64,000 bases of DNA from Amycolatopsis camponoti (lineage in GTDB: Bacteria > Actinomycetota > Actinomycetes > Mycobacteriales > Pseudonocardiaceae): positions 2,770,501 to 2,834,500 of the forward strand of contig NZ_CABVGP010000001.1 of assembly GCF_902497555.1 (NCBI RefSeq), read 5' to 3'. Position 1 is the stretch's first letter, and every line of letters begins with the position of its first letter. Below are positions 17,286 to 27,300 of the stretch, in pieces. The position numbers and the translations under genes were made by a program. The notes beneath the pieces were generated by a model. That model worked only from the letters and a program-made list of their open reading frames with translations, ran no database searches and was not told where the DNA came from.

Positions 17286-17957
17286 GTGCGTAACCTTCGT
17301 ATTGCCGGAATCGGCCTGACCGCGGCCGCCGCGCTGACCCTCACCGCGTGCAGCGGCAGCGACACCGCTTCTTCGGGCAGCTCCAGCGCCCCCGCCCCGA
17401 CTTCGTCGATGGCCGCCCCGTCGTCTTCGGCCGACTCGGCCGCGTCCACCGGCGTGACCACCAACGCCGACGTGTTCGGCCCGGCCTGTTCGCAGCTGCC
17501 GCAGGGCTCCGCGCCGGGTTCGCTGGACTCGATGGGCCCGCAGCCCGTCGCGTCGGCGGCGTCGACGAACCCGCTGCTGACCAAGCTGGTCGCGGCCGTG
17601 AAGGCGACCAACCTGGTCGACACGCTCAACAGCGCGCCGGCGATCACGGTGTTCGCGCCGGCCGACCCGGCGTTCGCGGCGCTGGGTGACGCGAAGTTCG
17701 CCGAGCTGGCGGGCAAGCCGGCGGAGCTGTCGCCGATCCTGCAGTACCACGTGGTCGGCAAGCGGTACGACGCCAAGGGTCTCGAGTCGGCCGGCACGCT
17801 GGACTCGCTCAACGCCGCGGGTGGGCCGCTGAAGATCGAGGGCTCGGGCGAGAACATGACCGTCAACGGCGCGAAGATCCTGTGCGGCAACATCCCGACG
17901 AAGAACGCCACGGTCTTCGTGATCGACAAGGTGCTCACCCCGGGCACCAACAAGTAA
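17286..17957 (+). CDS. fasciclin-domain lipoprotein (MPT70/MPT83-like)
   Basis: 223 residues from the GTG at 17286; GGAG eight bases upstream favours it over the GTG at 17277, which that GGAG overlaps. Signal peptide with lipobox TLTAC (Cys about residue 22), then a Ser/Ala linker and one FAS1 domain (about 85-220). The FAS1 hallmarks are TVFAPADPAFAAL, LQYHVVGKRYDAKGL and the final TVFVIDKVLTP. MPT83 is the lipoprotein and MPT70 the secreted paralogue in M. tuberculosis; both are induced by SigK and thought to act in adhesion or surface interaction. The neighbouring SigK-RskA system supports the same regulation here. Confidence 0.88.
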   Translation: MRNLRIAGIGLTAAAALTLTACSGSDTASSGSSSAPAPTSSMAAPSSSADSAASTGVTTNADVFGPACSQLPQGSAPGSLDSMGPQPVASAASTNPLLTKLVAAVKATNLVDTLNSAPAITVFAPADPAFAALGDAKFAELAGKPAELSPILQYHVVGKRYDAKGLESAGTLDSLNAAGGPLKIEGSGENMTVNGAKILCGNIPTKNATVFVIDKVLTPGTNK

Positions 17958-17990
17958 CACCGGCTTGGCCGCCGACGGGCGGCCGGCACC

Positions 17991-18039
17991 GGACGGCTGC
18001 CCCGGCTCCGCGACCTCCTGGAGCCCGGGGCGGCCGTCC
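17991..18039 (+). terminator. stem-loop terminator after the fasciclin gene
   Basis: Arms 17991-18009 and 18020-18039 pair along ~19 bp with minor mismatches around a ~10-nt loop, 33 bp downstream of the stop. Confidence 0.68.
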
Positions 18040-18211
18040 TTCGCTGTCCGCGCCGAACCCCGGCTCGGACAGCGTCCCTGGTCCGGCGGCGGAGCGCACG
18101 AAATCCGCCGCCGGGGACGCCGAAGCGGCGGCGTCCCGCCGGCCGTCGCCAGTGCCGGATCACTCCAGGGCCGTGGCGGCGGCCGGCCCTTCGCGACGAG
18201 CGTGGCCGCGC

Positions 18212-18646
18212 TCAAGGACCGGCGGGGAACTCCCGGATCGGCACGAGCGCCCAGACCACTTTCCCGTCGCGGTCGGCGCGTACGCCCCACTCGAGGGACA
18301 GCTGGCCGACCAGCCGGAGCCCGAACCGGCCGGATCCCGCGCGGCAGGCGCGCACGGCCGTGACGTCCCGATCCCCGTCCCCGACTTCGACCAGCAGGTT
18401 CTCGGCGGTACGGGCGACGTGCAGGTCGCGCACCGCGGACGCGTGCTGGTAGGCGTTGCCGACCAGTTCGTCGATCACGAGCAGGACTCCACCGAACCGG
18501 TCATCGGAAGAGGCCCCGAAGGTCAGCGACTCGGCGACGAGCGAGCGGACCACCCGCAGGTCCGGACGATCGCGCAGGCCGACCACGGCTTCGGCCGCCC
18601 CGGCGACCCGGCGGGTCAACCGGGCCAGCTCCTCGTCCAAGTCCAT
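18212..18646 (-). CDS. RsbW-like ATP-binding anti-sigma/regulatory kinase
   Basis: 144 residues, a single HATPase_c_2 domain. The N box is VIDELVGNAYQHA (about 74-86), followed by VEVGDGD and the G-box-like GSGRFGLRLVGQLS (about 114-127). Streptomycete-type genomes hold dozens of such stand-alone kinases that phosphorylate anti-sigma antagonists or bind sigma-B-type factors. No antagonist or sigma gene is adjacent, so the partner is unknown. Confidence 0.82.
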   Translation of the reverse strand: MDLDEELARLTRRVAGAAEAVVGLRDRPDLRVVRSLVAESLTFGASSDDRFGGVLLVIDELVGNAYQHASAVRDLHVARTAENLLVEVGDGDRDVTAVRACRAGSGRFGLRLVGQLSLEWGVRADRDGKVVWALVPIREFPAGP

Positions 18647-18779
18647 CGCCGGCCCCGTCCTTCCCTCGACACCCGTCCAGTTCGTGGTTCGGGTCAGCGC
18701 CGCGACCGGATTGGTGTCACTTCGCGGCGGAGCGGCTACCCGGCGGCGACGAATCCACAGTGGACTGAACGCGGGCCGG

Positions 18780-19313
18780 TCACCGCGTGACGCGTTCGCG
18801 GAGCCCGGCCGCGAGACCGGCCACGGTCAGCAGGTCGACGAGCCCGCCGCCGTACTCGACGAGGCGGGGGTGGCGGGCGCCGCTCAGGCGGAACCGGAGG
18901 TGGACCCGGGTGCCGCCGCCCGCGGCGACGAGGTGGATGGCCCAGCTGATCTCGAGCCGGCCGCGGGTGGAGCGGTGCACGAGGGTGTGCGGCGGGTCGT
19001 GGGTGACGATCTCGAAGGTCGCGTCGCGGCCGCCCCAGTCGTCGATGACGTCACCGGGGCGGAGCCGCTGCAGCGCCGGGTCGAGCCGGCGCAACGCCCG
19101 GCGGCGCCGGGGCACGACCGCTTCGATCCAGGCGGGCAGGTACCACCCGGCGCGGTTCTTGCCGAGCTGGGCGAACCACGGCCAGACCCGCTCGGGCGGC
19201 GCGGGCAGCGTGAAGCCGCGGTCCATGACGACGTCGGGGCGGGGCACGAGGTCGTCACCCGCCGCGGCGCCGGTGCGCTCCGCCGGCAAAGGCGCGACTC
19301 CGAAACCGAACAT
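18780..19313 (-). CDS. SRPBCC (START-like) family protein
   Basis: 177 residues from the ATG at 19313, which has GGAGGTCGGTG in front. Helix-grip fold signs: RGFTLPAPPERVWPWFAQLGKNRAGWY near the N-terminal third, LRPGDVIDDWGG, FEIVTHDPPHTLVHRS and the strand AIHLVAAGGGTRVHLRFRLS. Such proteins bind hydrophobic ligands in a central cavity. The ligand is unknown. It lies downstream of the ferritin-like gene but is separated from it by a perfect terminator hairpin. Confidence 0.75.
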   Translation of the reverse strand: MFGFGVAPLPAERTGAAAGDDLVPRPDVVMDRGFTLPAPPERVWPWFAQLGKNRAGWYLPAWIEAVVPRRRRALRRLDPALQRLRPGDVIDDWGGRDATFEIVTHDPPHTLVHRSTRGRLEISWAIHLVAAGGGTRVHLRFRLSGARHPRLVEYGGGLVDLLTVAGLAAGLRERVTR

Positions 19314-19344
19314 CACCGACCTCCACCACATTCGTAGCACGGCC

Positions 19345-19379
19345 GGGTGCCGGACCGCCCCGACAGCGGTCCGGCACCC
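19345..19379 (-). terminator. perfect stem-loop terminator of the ferritin-like gene
   Basis: A perfect 14-bp inverted repeat (19345-19358 with 19366-19379, 7-nt loop) begins 8 bp past the stop at 19388 on the minus strand. Confidence 0.75.
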
Positions 19380-19387
19380 GCACCGGG

Positions 19388-20350
19388 TCAGTTCGCGGCG
19401 CTGGTGTTCACCTCGCCGTTGACGCCCTTGGGGAAGAACCCGCCGGACTTGGCCGCCTTGGTGGTCAGGTACACGATGTTGAGGACCTGGCCGGGGGAGC
19501 GGCTGTAGGCGATGCCGTTGGCGTCGGTCGGCACGATGTTGGCCTGGCCGTGGCCGTCGACGACGCCCTGGTCGTCGTCGGTCGGTCCGTCGAGGCTGTC
19601 GCGCGCGTTGGACAGCTTGATCGTCGCCGCGGCCTGGCCGCGCTGGTAGAGCGCGCTGCGGATGTTGGCCGCGTGGTAGGCCTCGACCGCGAGGATGCCC
19701 GCCGCCGCCTCCAGGTAGGTCTTGTTGCTGATCAGCGGCGCCGCGCCCTTGTAGGCGGTGACGCCGACGTCCTCGAACAGGAACGCGGCGAGCAGGAAGT
19801 TCTCCTCGCAGGAGAAGGCGTCGAAGCTGCGGCCCGGCTTCACGAGTCCGGCCGCCTGGGCGGCGGCGGTGAAGCTGGCCTGCAGGTCGATCGCGGGCCG
19901 GCTGACCGCGGCCGAGCCGAGGGTCGTGCGCAGGAACTGGACGTGGGCCTTCTCGTCCGAGGCGATTTCCTGCGCGTACTGGCGCGCCGCCTTGGTCTGG
20001 AACCGGACGGCGCGGCCGCCGGTGACGCCGCCGCGGGTGCCGGTGCCGGTGGTCATGGCGTCGGCGAGGCCCCGGCCGGTGACGGCGTGCAGGTAGAACT
20101 CGGCTTCGAGGTATTCGAGGTTGAGGGCGAAGTTGAGGACGGCGCCGTCGCTGACCCCGCCGGCCGCGGCTTCGGCGGCGGCCGGCCGGGCCGTCGCGGC
20201 GGCCGCGGGGTCGGCGGCGAGCCCGCCGAGGGCACCCGCTCCGACGACCCCGAGGCCGGTCATCCCGGCCGCCTTGAGGAAGTGGCGGCGGTCCTGGTCG
20301 TTCTCGGCACTGCGGTTGATCATCGACGCGGCATAGCGCTTGCCAAACAC
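19388..20350 (-). CDS. Tat-exported ferritin-like domain protein (desiccation-related family)
   Basis: 320 residues from the GTG at 20350, chosen because GGAGATCACCC precedes it; longer upstream frames have no ribosome site. A twin-arginine signal ([20 protein letters not shown]) is at about residues 18-38. The ferritin-like four-helix domain follows (about 70-260), with [19 protein letters not shown] and the second Glu-rich helix [19 protein letters not shown] third pair of acidic helices has [18 protein letters not shown] and [16 protein letters not shown]. The family is found in desiccation- and oxidative-stress-linked secreted proteins; metal binding is likely, but enzymatic activity is not shown. 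Confidence 0.82.
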   Translation of the reverse strand: MFGKRYAASMINRSAENDQDRRHFLKAAGMTGLGVVGAGALGGLAADPAAAATARPAAAEAAAGGVSDGAVLNFALNLEYLEAEFYLHAVTGRGLADAMTTGTGTRGGVTGGRAVRFQTKAARQYAQEIASDEKAHVQFLRTTLGSAAVSRPAIDLQASFTAAAQAAGLVKPGRSFDAFSCEENFLLAAFLFEDVGVTAYKGAAPLISNKTYLEAAAGILAVEAYHAANIRSALYQRGQAAATIKLSNARDSLDGPTDDDQGVVDGHGQANIVPTDANGIAYSRSPGQVLNIVYLTTKAAKSGGFFPKGVNGEVNTSAAN

Positions 20351-20701
20351 GGGTGATCTCCTGACCCGCCCGCACGGACGGCGGGCGTTGCCCACCGCCG
20401 GTTCGCGGGGGCGGGACGGATCCTGCGTGGACAGTGCGCGTTCGGGGCTGTGCGCCCCGTGGATGGGTTGATCCCCCGAGCGGGTTTTCCCGCGCCACCC
20501 CGGAATGCGCCACGGAGAGTGTTCGGCCTGGGCGTTTCGTGCCTTTCGCGGCACGAAAACCCCGAAAGTTACCCGCTACCCAGCGGTAGCAAACCTTATT
20601 TGAGTGAAAGAAAAAACTTCGATTTACACCCAATCCGGTGACGGCAATCGCGCCGAAACACGACCGACGGTGAAGTCCACACTCGAAGGGGGGTGAGATG
20701 G
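20351..20701. other. divergent intergenic region
   Basis: About 350 bp between the ferritin-like gene and the secreted protein at 20702. It contains the 9-bp inverted repeat at 20535-20558 and a second short repeat (GCTACC-cagc-GGTAGC, about 20574-20589). No gene is seen. Confidence 0.5.
20535..20558. promoter_or_regulatory. inverted repeat, candidate operator
   Basis: TTTCGTGCC (20535-20543), 6-nt spacer, GGCACGAAA (20550-20558): a perfect palindrome placed between two divergent genes and far from either stop codon. It is more likely a regulator site than a terminator. Confidence 0.45.
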
Positions 20702-21541
20702 ATGGATACTTCCCTGACGAATGACGCGTCGGCCGGGCACTCGCTCTTGCTGCGGGTGCTCGTCGTGGCCGGCGCGTTGTTCGGGTTCACCCTGCTGGCC
20801 TTGGCCGTGTCGGGTGCCGCGGACGCGTCGGAAGGCGCGCCACCGGCCCGGCCCGGTCTGCTCGGCCGAGCCGGGCATGCGGCCCACCACGTGCTCGAGC
20901 CCGCCGGCTCGGCGCTCGCGCCGGTCACGGGCCCGGTGCACGCGGTGACGTCGCAGGTGGCTCCGGTGGTGACGCCGGTGACGCGTGTGCTCGAGCCGGT
21001 GATCGCACCGGTCACCCGGCCGGTGCTGCGGTCGGCGGAGCCGGTGCTGTCGGCTCTGCGGCCGGTCACCGAGCCGGTTCTGCGCGCGGTGTCCCCGGTG
21101 CTCGCACCGGTGGTCCGGGCGATCGGGGCCGATCACGGGGTCACGCCGGTGACCGGGCACCCCGCCCGGCTCACGCCGCGCGGGGACTCCGGCCCGTCGC
21201 CGGTGGTGGCCGGTCCGGGTGTTCCGGCCATGCCGGCGCAAGGCCGGGTACAGCCTCGTCACGACCACCAGGTCGATTCCCGGCCCGGTGCCGGAAAATC
21301 GGCTTCGGACGTGACGAGCGCCGATCCGATGTCCGGATCCGGCGGGGGCGGTGTGCCGGAAGGTCCGACCGGCTTGAGCGGTTCGATGTCGGCGAGCCCG
21401 GGCGGTCAGCACGGTGGCGAGTTCGCCGTGCCGGCCTCGGGGACCCGCGAAATCGGCACCGGCCGCTCCTGGCGTGCCCCACCCGGCGGTCCGCCGTCGC
21501 TGTACTGGCTGGTCTGCTTCGGAAACGACCACCCGAGCTGA
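20702..21541 (+). CDS. secreted Pro/Val-repeat protein, unknown function
   Basis: 279 residues from the ATG at 20702 (a GGGGGG site lies 8 bp upstream; the GTG at 20693 overlaps that site). A signal peptide covers about residues 12-42 (LLLRVLVVAGALFGFTLLALAV, ending ADASEG). Residues 60-145 are a run of APVTGPV, EPVIAPVTRPV, EPVLRAVSPVL-type repeats, probably extended or coiled. The second half is low-complexity Gly/Ser/Pro, with a C-terminal SLYWLVCFGNDHPS containing the only Cys. I recognise this as a class of actinomycete surface proteins with no known function. It is followed closely by the Gly-rich repeat protein. Confidence 0.7.
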   Translation: MDTSLTNDASAGHSLLLRVLVVAGALFGFTLLALAVSGAADASEGAPPARPGLLGRAGHAAHHVLEPAGSALAPVTGPVHAVTSQVAPVVTPVTRVLEPVIAPVTRPVLRSAEPVLSALRPVTEPVLRAVSPVLAPVVRAIGADHGVTPVTGHPARLTPRGDSGPSPVVAGPGVPAMPAQGRVQPRHDHQVDSRPGAGKSASDVTSADPMSGSGGGGVPEGPTGLSGSMSASPGGQHGGEFAVPASGTREIGTGRSWRAPPGGPPSLYWLVCFGNDHPS

Positions 21542-21596
21542 CGCACCCTTTCCACCCTCAAAATCCACAATGGACAGAGAGCAGGAAAGGGAAGTC

Positions 21597-23249
21597 ATGC
21601 ACAAGTACGTGCGACGCGGCCTGACCGCCGCGTTCATCTCCGGCGGGTTCGTCCTGCTGGGATCAGCGGTGGCCAGTGCGGACACCGGGAACTCGGGCCC
21701 GCTGGGCGGGCTCGGCACCACGCTGCACTCGGTCGTTTCCGGCACCGCTTCCGGCGGTAACGGTGGCGACTCGGGTACCGGCGGGAACGCGAGCAGCAGC
21801 AACAACGCGGTCAGCGGGAACTCCGGCAACTCGGGCAACTCCGGCTCGACCGGCGGCAACAGCGCCTACGGCGTCTGTGTGCTGGCCAAGTGCAGCACCT
21901 CGGTGTCCTCGGGCAACTCCGGGAACACGGGCGCGACCGGCTCGACCGGGAACGCCTCGAACACCAGCACCACCACCGGCGGCAACTCCGGGAACGCCGG
22001 CAACGGCGGCTCCGGGACGACGGCGGCGTCGGGCAAGAACACCGCGGACTCGCGGGGCGCCCGCGGCGTGAGCGGAGTGCTCGGCTCGGTGACCGGCACC
22101 GCCAAGGGCGGCAACGGCGGCAGTTCCGGCGATGCCGGGAACGCCACCAGCGGCAACTCGGCGGTGTCGGGGAACTCGGGCAACTCCGGGAACTCCGGCT
22201 CGACCGGCGGCAACAGCGCCTACGGCCTCTGCCTGCTGGCGCAGTGCTCCACCACGGTGTCCTCGGGCCACTCCGGGAACACCGGCGCCACCGGTTCGAC
22301 CGGTGACGCGGGCAACTGGAGCACCACCACCGGCGGGAACTCGGGCTGGGCGGGCAACGGTGGCGACGCCGCTGTCGTCAGCACCGGTCAGAACTCCGTC
22401 ACGAACAACGGTGGGCACAAGCAGGGCGGCCGTACCGGCGTCCTGGGTGTCGTGACCGGCACCGCCAAGGGCGGTAACGGTGGCGATTCCGGCGACGCCG
22501 GGAACGCGACCAGCCACAACAACGCGGTGACCGGGAACTCCGGCAACTCGGGCGACTCCGGTTCCACCGGCGGCAACAGCGCCGTCGTGTGGACCCTGGG
22601 TGGCCAGGGCAACCGCTGGAACCACGAGAACGGTTCGAAGTCGGCCACCACGGTGACGTCGGGCAACTCGGGTGACACCGGCGCCACCGGTTCGACCGGT
22701 GACGCGGGCAACTGGAGCACCACCACCGGCGGGAACTCGGGCTGGGCGGGCAACGGTGGCGACGCCGCTGTCGTCAGCACCGGTCAGAACTCCGTCACGA
22801 AGAACGGTGGGCATGGCTGGAAGCGGCACGAGCAAGGTGTTCTGGGTGTCGTGACCGGCATCGCGAAGGGCGGTAACGGTGGCGATTCCGGCGATGCCGG
22901 GAACGCGACCAGCCACAACAACGCGGTGAGTGGCACATCCGGCAACTCGGGCGACTCGGGCTCGACCGGCGGCAACACCGCCGTCACGTCGACCCGCGGG
23001 CACGAGCAGCAGGGCCGCCACTCCGGCCCGTGCCACCACGGTGGCTGGAAGCACGAGAACGGCACGAAGTCGGCCACCACGGTGACCTCGGGCAACTCGG
23101 GTGACACCGGCGCCACCGGCACGACTGGTGACGCCTGGAACACCAGCAACACCAATGGCGGGAACTCGGGCTGGGCGGGCAACGGCGGCGACGCCGGTGT
23201 CCACGCCTCGGGCTGGAACACCGTCGCGCACACCCCGCACACCGTCTGA
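21597..23249 (+). CDS. secreted Gly/Asn/Ser/Thr-rich repeat protein
   Basis: 550 residues. A signal peptide ends at ASA-DTGNSG (about residue 32). The mature part is built of four or five imperfect repeats of ~130 residues, each containing TAKGGNGGDSGDAGNA, a GNSGNSGDSGSTGGN block and GNSGDTGATGSTGDAGN. The first two repeats carry a Cys pair (CVLAKC, CLLAQC). Later repeats replace it with Trp/His/Lys-rich loops. Charged residues are rare in the repeats. The pattern suggests a rigid extracellular fibre or beta-solenoid like PGRS domains; no enzymatic domain is present. The ribosome site GGAAAGGGAAGTC supports the ATG at 21597. Confidence 0.8.
   Translation: MHKYVRRGLTAAFISGGFVLLGSAVASADTGNSGPLGGLGTTLHSVVSGTASGGNGGDSGTGGNASSSNNAVSGNSGNSGNSGSTGGNSAYGVCVLAKCSTSVSSGNSGNTGATGSTGNASNTSTTTGGNSGNAGNGGSGTTAASGKNTADSRGARGVSGVLGSVTGTAKGGNGGSSGDAGNATSGNSAVSGNSGNSGNSGSTGGNSAYGLCLLAQCSTTVSSGHSGNTGATGSTGDAGNWSTTTGGNSGWAGNGGDAAVVSTGQNSVTNNGGHKQGGRTGVLGVVTGTAKGGNGGDSGDAGNATSHNNAVTGNSGNSGDSGSTGGNSAVVWTLGGQGNRWNHENGSKSATTVTSGNSGDTGATGSTGDAGNWSTTTGGNSGWAGNGGDAAVVSTGQNSVTKNGGHGWKRHEQGVLGVVTGIAKGGNGGDSGDAGNATSHNNAVSGTSGNSGDSGSTGGNTAVTSTRGHEQQGRHSGPCHHGGWKHENGTKSATTVTSGNSGDTGATGTTGDAWNTSNTNGGNSGWAGNGGDAGVHASGWNTVAHTPHTV
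22279..22405 (+). repeat. exact 127-bp direct repeat, copy 1
   Basis: This stretch is identical base for base with 22675-22801 (offset 396 bp) inside the Gly-rich repeat gene. Flanking units are similar but diverged, which suggests recent duplication or gene conversion. Confidence 0.85.
22675..22801 (+). repeat. exact 127-bp direct repeat, copy 2
   Basis: Second copy of the 22279-22405 repeat. The 396-bp period equals 132 codons, the length of one protein repeat, so recombination between copies would stay in frame. Confidence 0.85.
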
Positions 23250-23267
23250 CGGTTCACGGGAGAACGA

Positions 23268-23300
23268 GGAGCGGGGCACCGGATTCCGGTGCCCCGCTCC
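23268..23300 (+). terminator. perfect stem-loop terminator
   Basis: A perfect 15-bp stem (23268-23282 with 23286-23300) with a 3-nt ATT loop, followed by GTTTC, lies 18 bp after the stop of the Gly-rich repeat gene. It is one of the clearest intrinsic terminators in the window. Confidence 0.85.
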
Positions 23301-23392
23301 GTTTCACGGTGGCGATCCGGCCGCCCGGGCCTCTTCCTGAAGAAGAAGCCGAGAGACCCCACGCCGTACCGACCGGATGGTATGTTGACCCG

Positions 23393-24241
23393 GTGATCGA
23401 AGCGGCGCGGCTGACCTGGCGATTCCTCGAGCCCTACCACGGAATGATCTACTTCGCCCCGGAAGCCGCCGCGGCGTACGGGGAGCTGGGGCTCACCGGC
23501 CGCGCCGGTTACTTCGCGTCGCGGTCGGCGGCGCTCGGCGCGGTCCCGGCGCCGGTCGTGGTCGCGACCTTCTACAACTTCAGCCCGGCCCTCGTCCGGG
23601 AGTCGATCACCGCCGCCTGGTCCGCCACCGACCCGGCCGCCGTCCTCGCCGCGCGCTACGCCGGCGCCGACCAGGCGCTGCGCGGCATCCTGGGCGACGC
23701 CGTCACCTCGCCCGAAATGCGCCGGGCCGCCGCGCTCCTGCGGGAAGCCGCCGAGACGGTCGCCGGCGACGTCACCGGCCGCCCGCTCTTCGCCGCCCAC
23801 GCGGCGCTGCCGTGGCCCACCGAGCCCCACCTGGTCCTGTGGCACGCCCAGACCCTGCTGCGGGAGTACCGCGGCGACGCCCACGTGGCCGCCCTCCTGA
23901 CGGCCGGCCTGAGCGGCATCGAAGCCCTCGTCACCCACGCCGCTTCCGGTGCCGTCCCCGCCGAGACCCTGCGCACCTCCCGGGCCTGGTCCGAGGACGA
24001 CTGGACCCGGGCCGTCGCGGGCCTGCGCGAGCGAGACTGGCTCACCGACGACGCCGACCCGACCTTCACACCCGCCGGCGCGGCCCGCCGAGCGGACATC
24101 GAGCAGGCGACCGACGAGAACAGCGTGCGGCCGTACGCCCACGTCGGCGAGGCCGCCTGCGCGGAGCTGCAGACGCTGGTCCGCCCGTTCAGCCGGGCGC
24201 TGGCCGAGGAACTCATGCCCTGGGCGCTCGCGCGGCAATAG
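23393..24241 (+). CDS. SCO6745-family protein
   Basis: 282 residues from the GTG at 23393. The N-terminal part RLTWRFLEPYHGMIYFAPEA and the segment GYFASRSAALGAVPAPVVVATFYNFSPALV are hallmarks of this actinobacterial family. The C-terminal half contains a winged-helix-like region (AVAGLRERDWL...FTPAGAARRADIEQATDE), as in MarR-like SalK proteins. The biochemical role is not known. A TATGTT hexamer ends 6 bp before the GTG, so the transcript may be leaderless. Confidence 0.75.
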   Translation: MIEAARLTWRFLEPYHGMIYFAPEAAAAYGELGLTGRAGYFASRSAALGAVPAPVVVATFYNFSPALVRESITAAWSATDPAAVLAARYAGADQALRGILGDAVTSPEMRRAAALLREAAETVAGDVTGRPLFAAHAALPWPTEPHLVLWHAQTLLREYRGDAHVAALLTAGLSGIEALVTHAASGAVPAETLRTSRAWSEDDWTRAVAGLRERDWLTDDADPTFTPAGAARRADIEQATDENSVRPYAHVGEAACAELQTLVRPFSRALAEELMPWALARQ

Positions 24242-24328
24242 CGGGACAAGGGCACCGGCTCTACACTGTCCACAAAGGACGATCTAGCCCCAGCAGTCCA
24301 AGCCGGACCTCGACGCCGGCTTCGCTCG

Positions 24329-27300
24329 CTAATCGGCCGCGGGTGTCCCGTGGAGGCGTTGGCGGACCTCGGCGGCTTCCGGCATGCGCAGGTCGTCGTA
24401 GATCCGGAGCGCCGCCGACCACAGCCGGTGCGCCTCGGGCCCCGCGCCGGCTCGGGCGTGGGCCGCGGCCATCCCGTCCAGCGATCGGGCTTCCTGCTCG
24501 CGGTCTTCGATCGCCCGCGCGTGCTTCAGGGCCTGGTCGTGGTACCCGAGGGCCTCGGTGCTCCGGCCGGTCGCGGAGGCCACCCGGCCCTGCCCGTCGA
24601 GCGCGGTGCATTCGAGCCGGCGGTCGCCGAGCTTCGCGGCCAGGGCCTGGGCCTGCTGGTGCGCGTCGCCCGCTTCGGCGTACCGGCTCATGCGCTCGTA
24701 GGCGCTGCCGAGGTTGACCAGCACCTCCGTCTCGCCGACCGGGTCGCCGATCTCCCGGAACACCGCGAGCGCCCGGTGGTGGTGCTCGAGGGCTTCGGTG
24801 TGCCGGTCCCACCGGGAGAGGATCCGGCCGAGGTCGGTGTGCGCGACCGACTCGGCCGCGCGGTCGCCGATGTCGTGCAGGATCAGCAGGGCGCGCCGGT
24901 GGTGGTCGTAGGCTTCCGGCAGCCGCCCGTGGCTCTGCAGGACGTTGCCGAGGTCGTTGAGGATCCGGCCCTGACCGACGCGCTGGCCGGTCTCCTCGTA
25001 GATCACGGCGGCCTGCCGGAAGCACGACACCGCTTCCTCGTGCCGGCCCAGGCTGTGCTGCACCTGGCCGATGCTGGCCAGCGCCACGGCTTCCTGCCCG
25101 CGGTCGCCGATCTCCCGGCTGAGGGTGAGCGCCCGGCCGTAGCCGGCCAGCGCCTCCTGGTGACGGCGGGCCCGGCCTTCGTTGTGGCCCAGCGCGATCA
25201 GGGTCCGCGCCTCCCCGGCGCGGTCGCCGAGCCGCCGGAACACCGCCAGCGCGCGCCGGTAGTGGTCGTCGGCCTCCCCGTAGGCGCCCGAGCGGGCGTG
25301 CGAGCGCCCGAGCTCCAGCAGCCCGCGCGCCTGCCCGGCCGGATCACCGAGCCGCTCGGCCGCCGAGAGTGCCCGCCGGTGGACGGAAAACGCGTCCGCG
25401 TTGTGGTAGCCGACGCTCAGGTACTGGTCGATCGCCCGCGCCAGCTTGACGGCGTAGCCGGCGAGTTCGCCGTCCGCGGTGCGCGTGATCGCGACGAGGG
25501 TCAGGCGTTCGGTGTCCAGCCACGCCTTCGCGGCGGCGGCCGACGTCGACGACGGCCGGGCCGGCCCGGTGTCGTCGCCGCGCCACCGCACCGTTTCCGG
25601 GAACACGGCGTCCATCGCGGTCAGCGCGTGCGAAAGGTAGAACTCGTAGAGGTTCCCCAGCGCGCTCTGCCGCTCGGGTCCGGCGAGCCGTTCGTGCGCG
25701 CGTTCCCGGGCGAAGGCCCGCAGCAGGTCGTGCATCTTCCAGCGGTCCGGGCCGGAAGCCCCGACGAGGTGGGCGCTTTCCAGCACGCCGAGCAGCTCCC
25801 GGCCGCCTTCGGCGTCGACACCCGCGAGCGCGGCGACCGCGTCGCCGTCGGCGTCCTGGCCGGGATGCAGGCCCAGCAGCCAGAACAGGCGGTTCGCCGC
25901 GGGCGGCAGGTGCCGTTCCGACCAGGAGAACACGGCTCGCACGGCGGTCGCGGCGTCGGCCCCGGCCTCCAGCAGGTCCAGGCGGCGCCGCTCGTCGGCG
26001 AGGTCCTCGAGACCCACCCGGCCGCGCCGGACGACGAGCTCGGCCGCGACCCGCAGCGCGAGGGGGAGGCGGGCGCAGTGCGCGGCCAGGTCCTCGAGCT
26101 CCGCCGGCCCGGCGATCCGGTCGTCGATGAGCTGCCGGAGCAGCTCGACCGCCTCGTCGCGGTCCAGCACGTCCAGCCCGACCCGGCGCGCACCGTCGCG
26201 GGCCACCAGGCCGACCAGGTCGTCGCGGCTGGTGACGACCACCGCGTTGCCCGCGCCGGCCGGCAGCAGCGGACGGACGTGCGCGGCGTCGCGAGCGTTG
26301 TCGAGCACCACCAGCACGCGCTTCCCGGCGGTCAGGCTGCGGTACAGCGCGACCTGGCCCGCGAGCGTGCCCGGCTGGCGGTCGGTGATGCCGAACGCGG
26401 TCAGGAACCCGAGCAGGACCTCCTCGGCCGCCAGCACGCCGCCGGGGTCGAAGCCCTGCAGGTCGACGTAGAGCTGCCCGTCCGGGAACCGGGCGGCGAC
26501 GCGGTGCGCCCAGCGGACCGCCAGCGCCGTCTTGCCCACGCCCGCCGTGCCGCAGACCGCGAGAACGGCGACCGTGTCCGGATCCGCCGTGGCGGTGTCG
26601 AGCGCGGCGAGCTCGCCCTGACGGCCGGTGAACCCCGGCACCGCGGGCGGTAGCTGCGCCGGGCGTGCCGGCGCCGGCGCCGGCCGGGGTGCGGCCAGCA
26701 GCCGGGGGTCGTGGGCGAGGACGCGGCGCTGGATGCCGGTCAGCTCGGGGGAGGGGTCCACCCCGGCGTGCTCGGCCAGCTCGTGCCGCGCCCGCCGGAA
26801 GGCGTCCAGCGCGTCCGCCTGCCGGCCCGCGCGGTACAGGGCCGTCATCAGCTGCCCCCACAGCCGCTCGTGCCCGGAGTGCGCCGCGGTCAGGTCGGTC
26901 AGCTCGGCGATGAGCTCCCCGCCGAGCCCGGCGGCCAGGTCGGCGTCGATCCGGTCCTGCACGGCGTCGAGGCGTTCCCGCGTCAGCCGGGTCCGCTCCA
27001 TCTCCAGGGCGGCGACCCCGTCGAACTCGGCGTAGGGCGTCCCGCGCCACAGCCCCAGCGCCGCTGCCAGCCGTTCGCGGGCGACCTCGGCCGCGCCGTC
27101 CGCCAGCGCCGCGTGCCCGTCGCGGGCCAGCCGCCGGAACCGCACCGCGTCCACGGTTTCCGGTTCGAGCAGGACGTACCCCGGCGTGCGGGTGCTGATC
27201 AGCCCGGCCAGCGCCGGCAGCGCCCGGCGCAGCCGGGAGACGTAGGTGCGGACCGTCCGCCCGGCGTCCGGCGGCGGCTCGGGCCCCCAGAGCTGGGACA

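Noticed and set aside
24350..26653. Long plus-strand open frame opposite the AfsR-like gene
   Set aside because: The minus-strand frame has SARP, NB-ARC and TPR motifs and a strong ribosome site; the plus-strand frame is low-complexity shadow.
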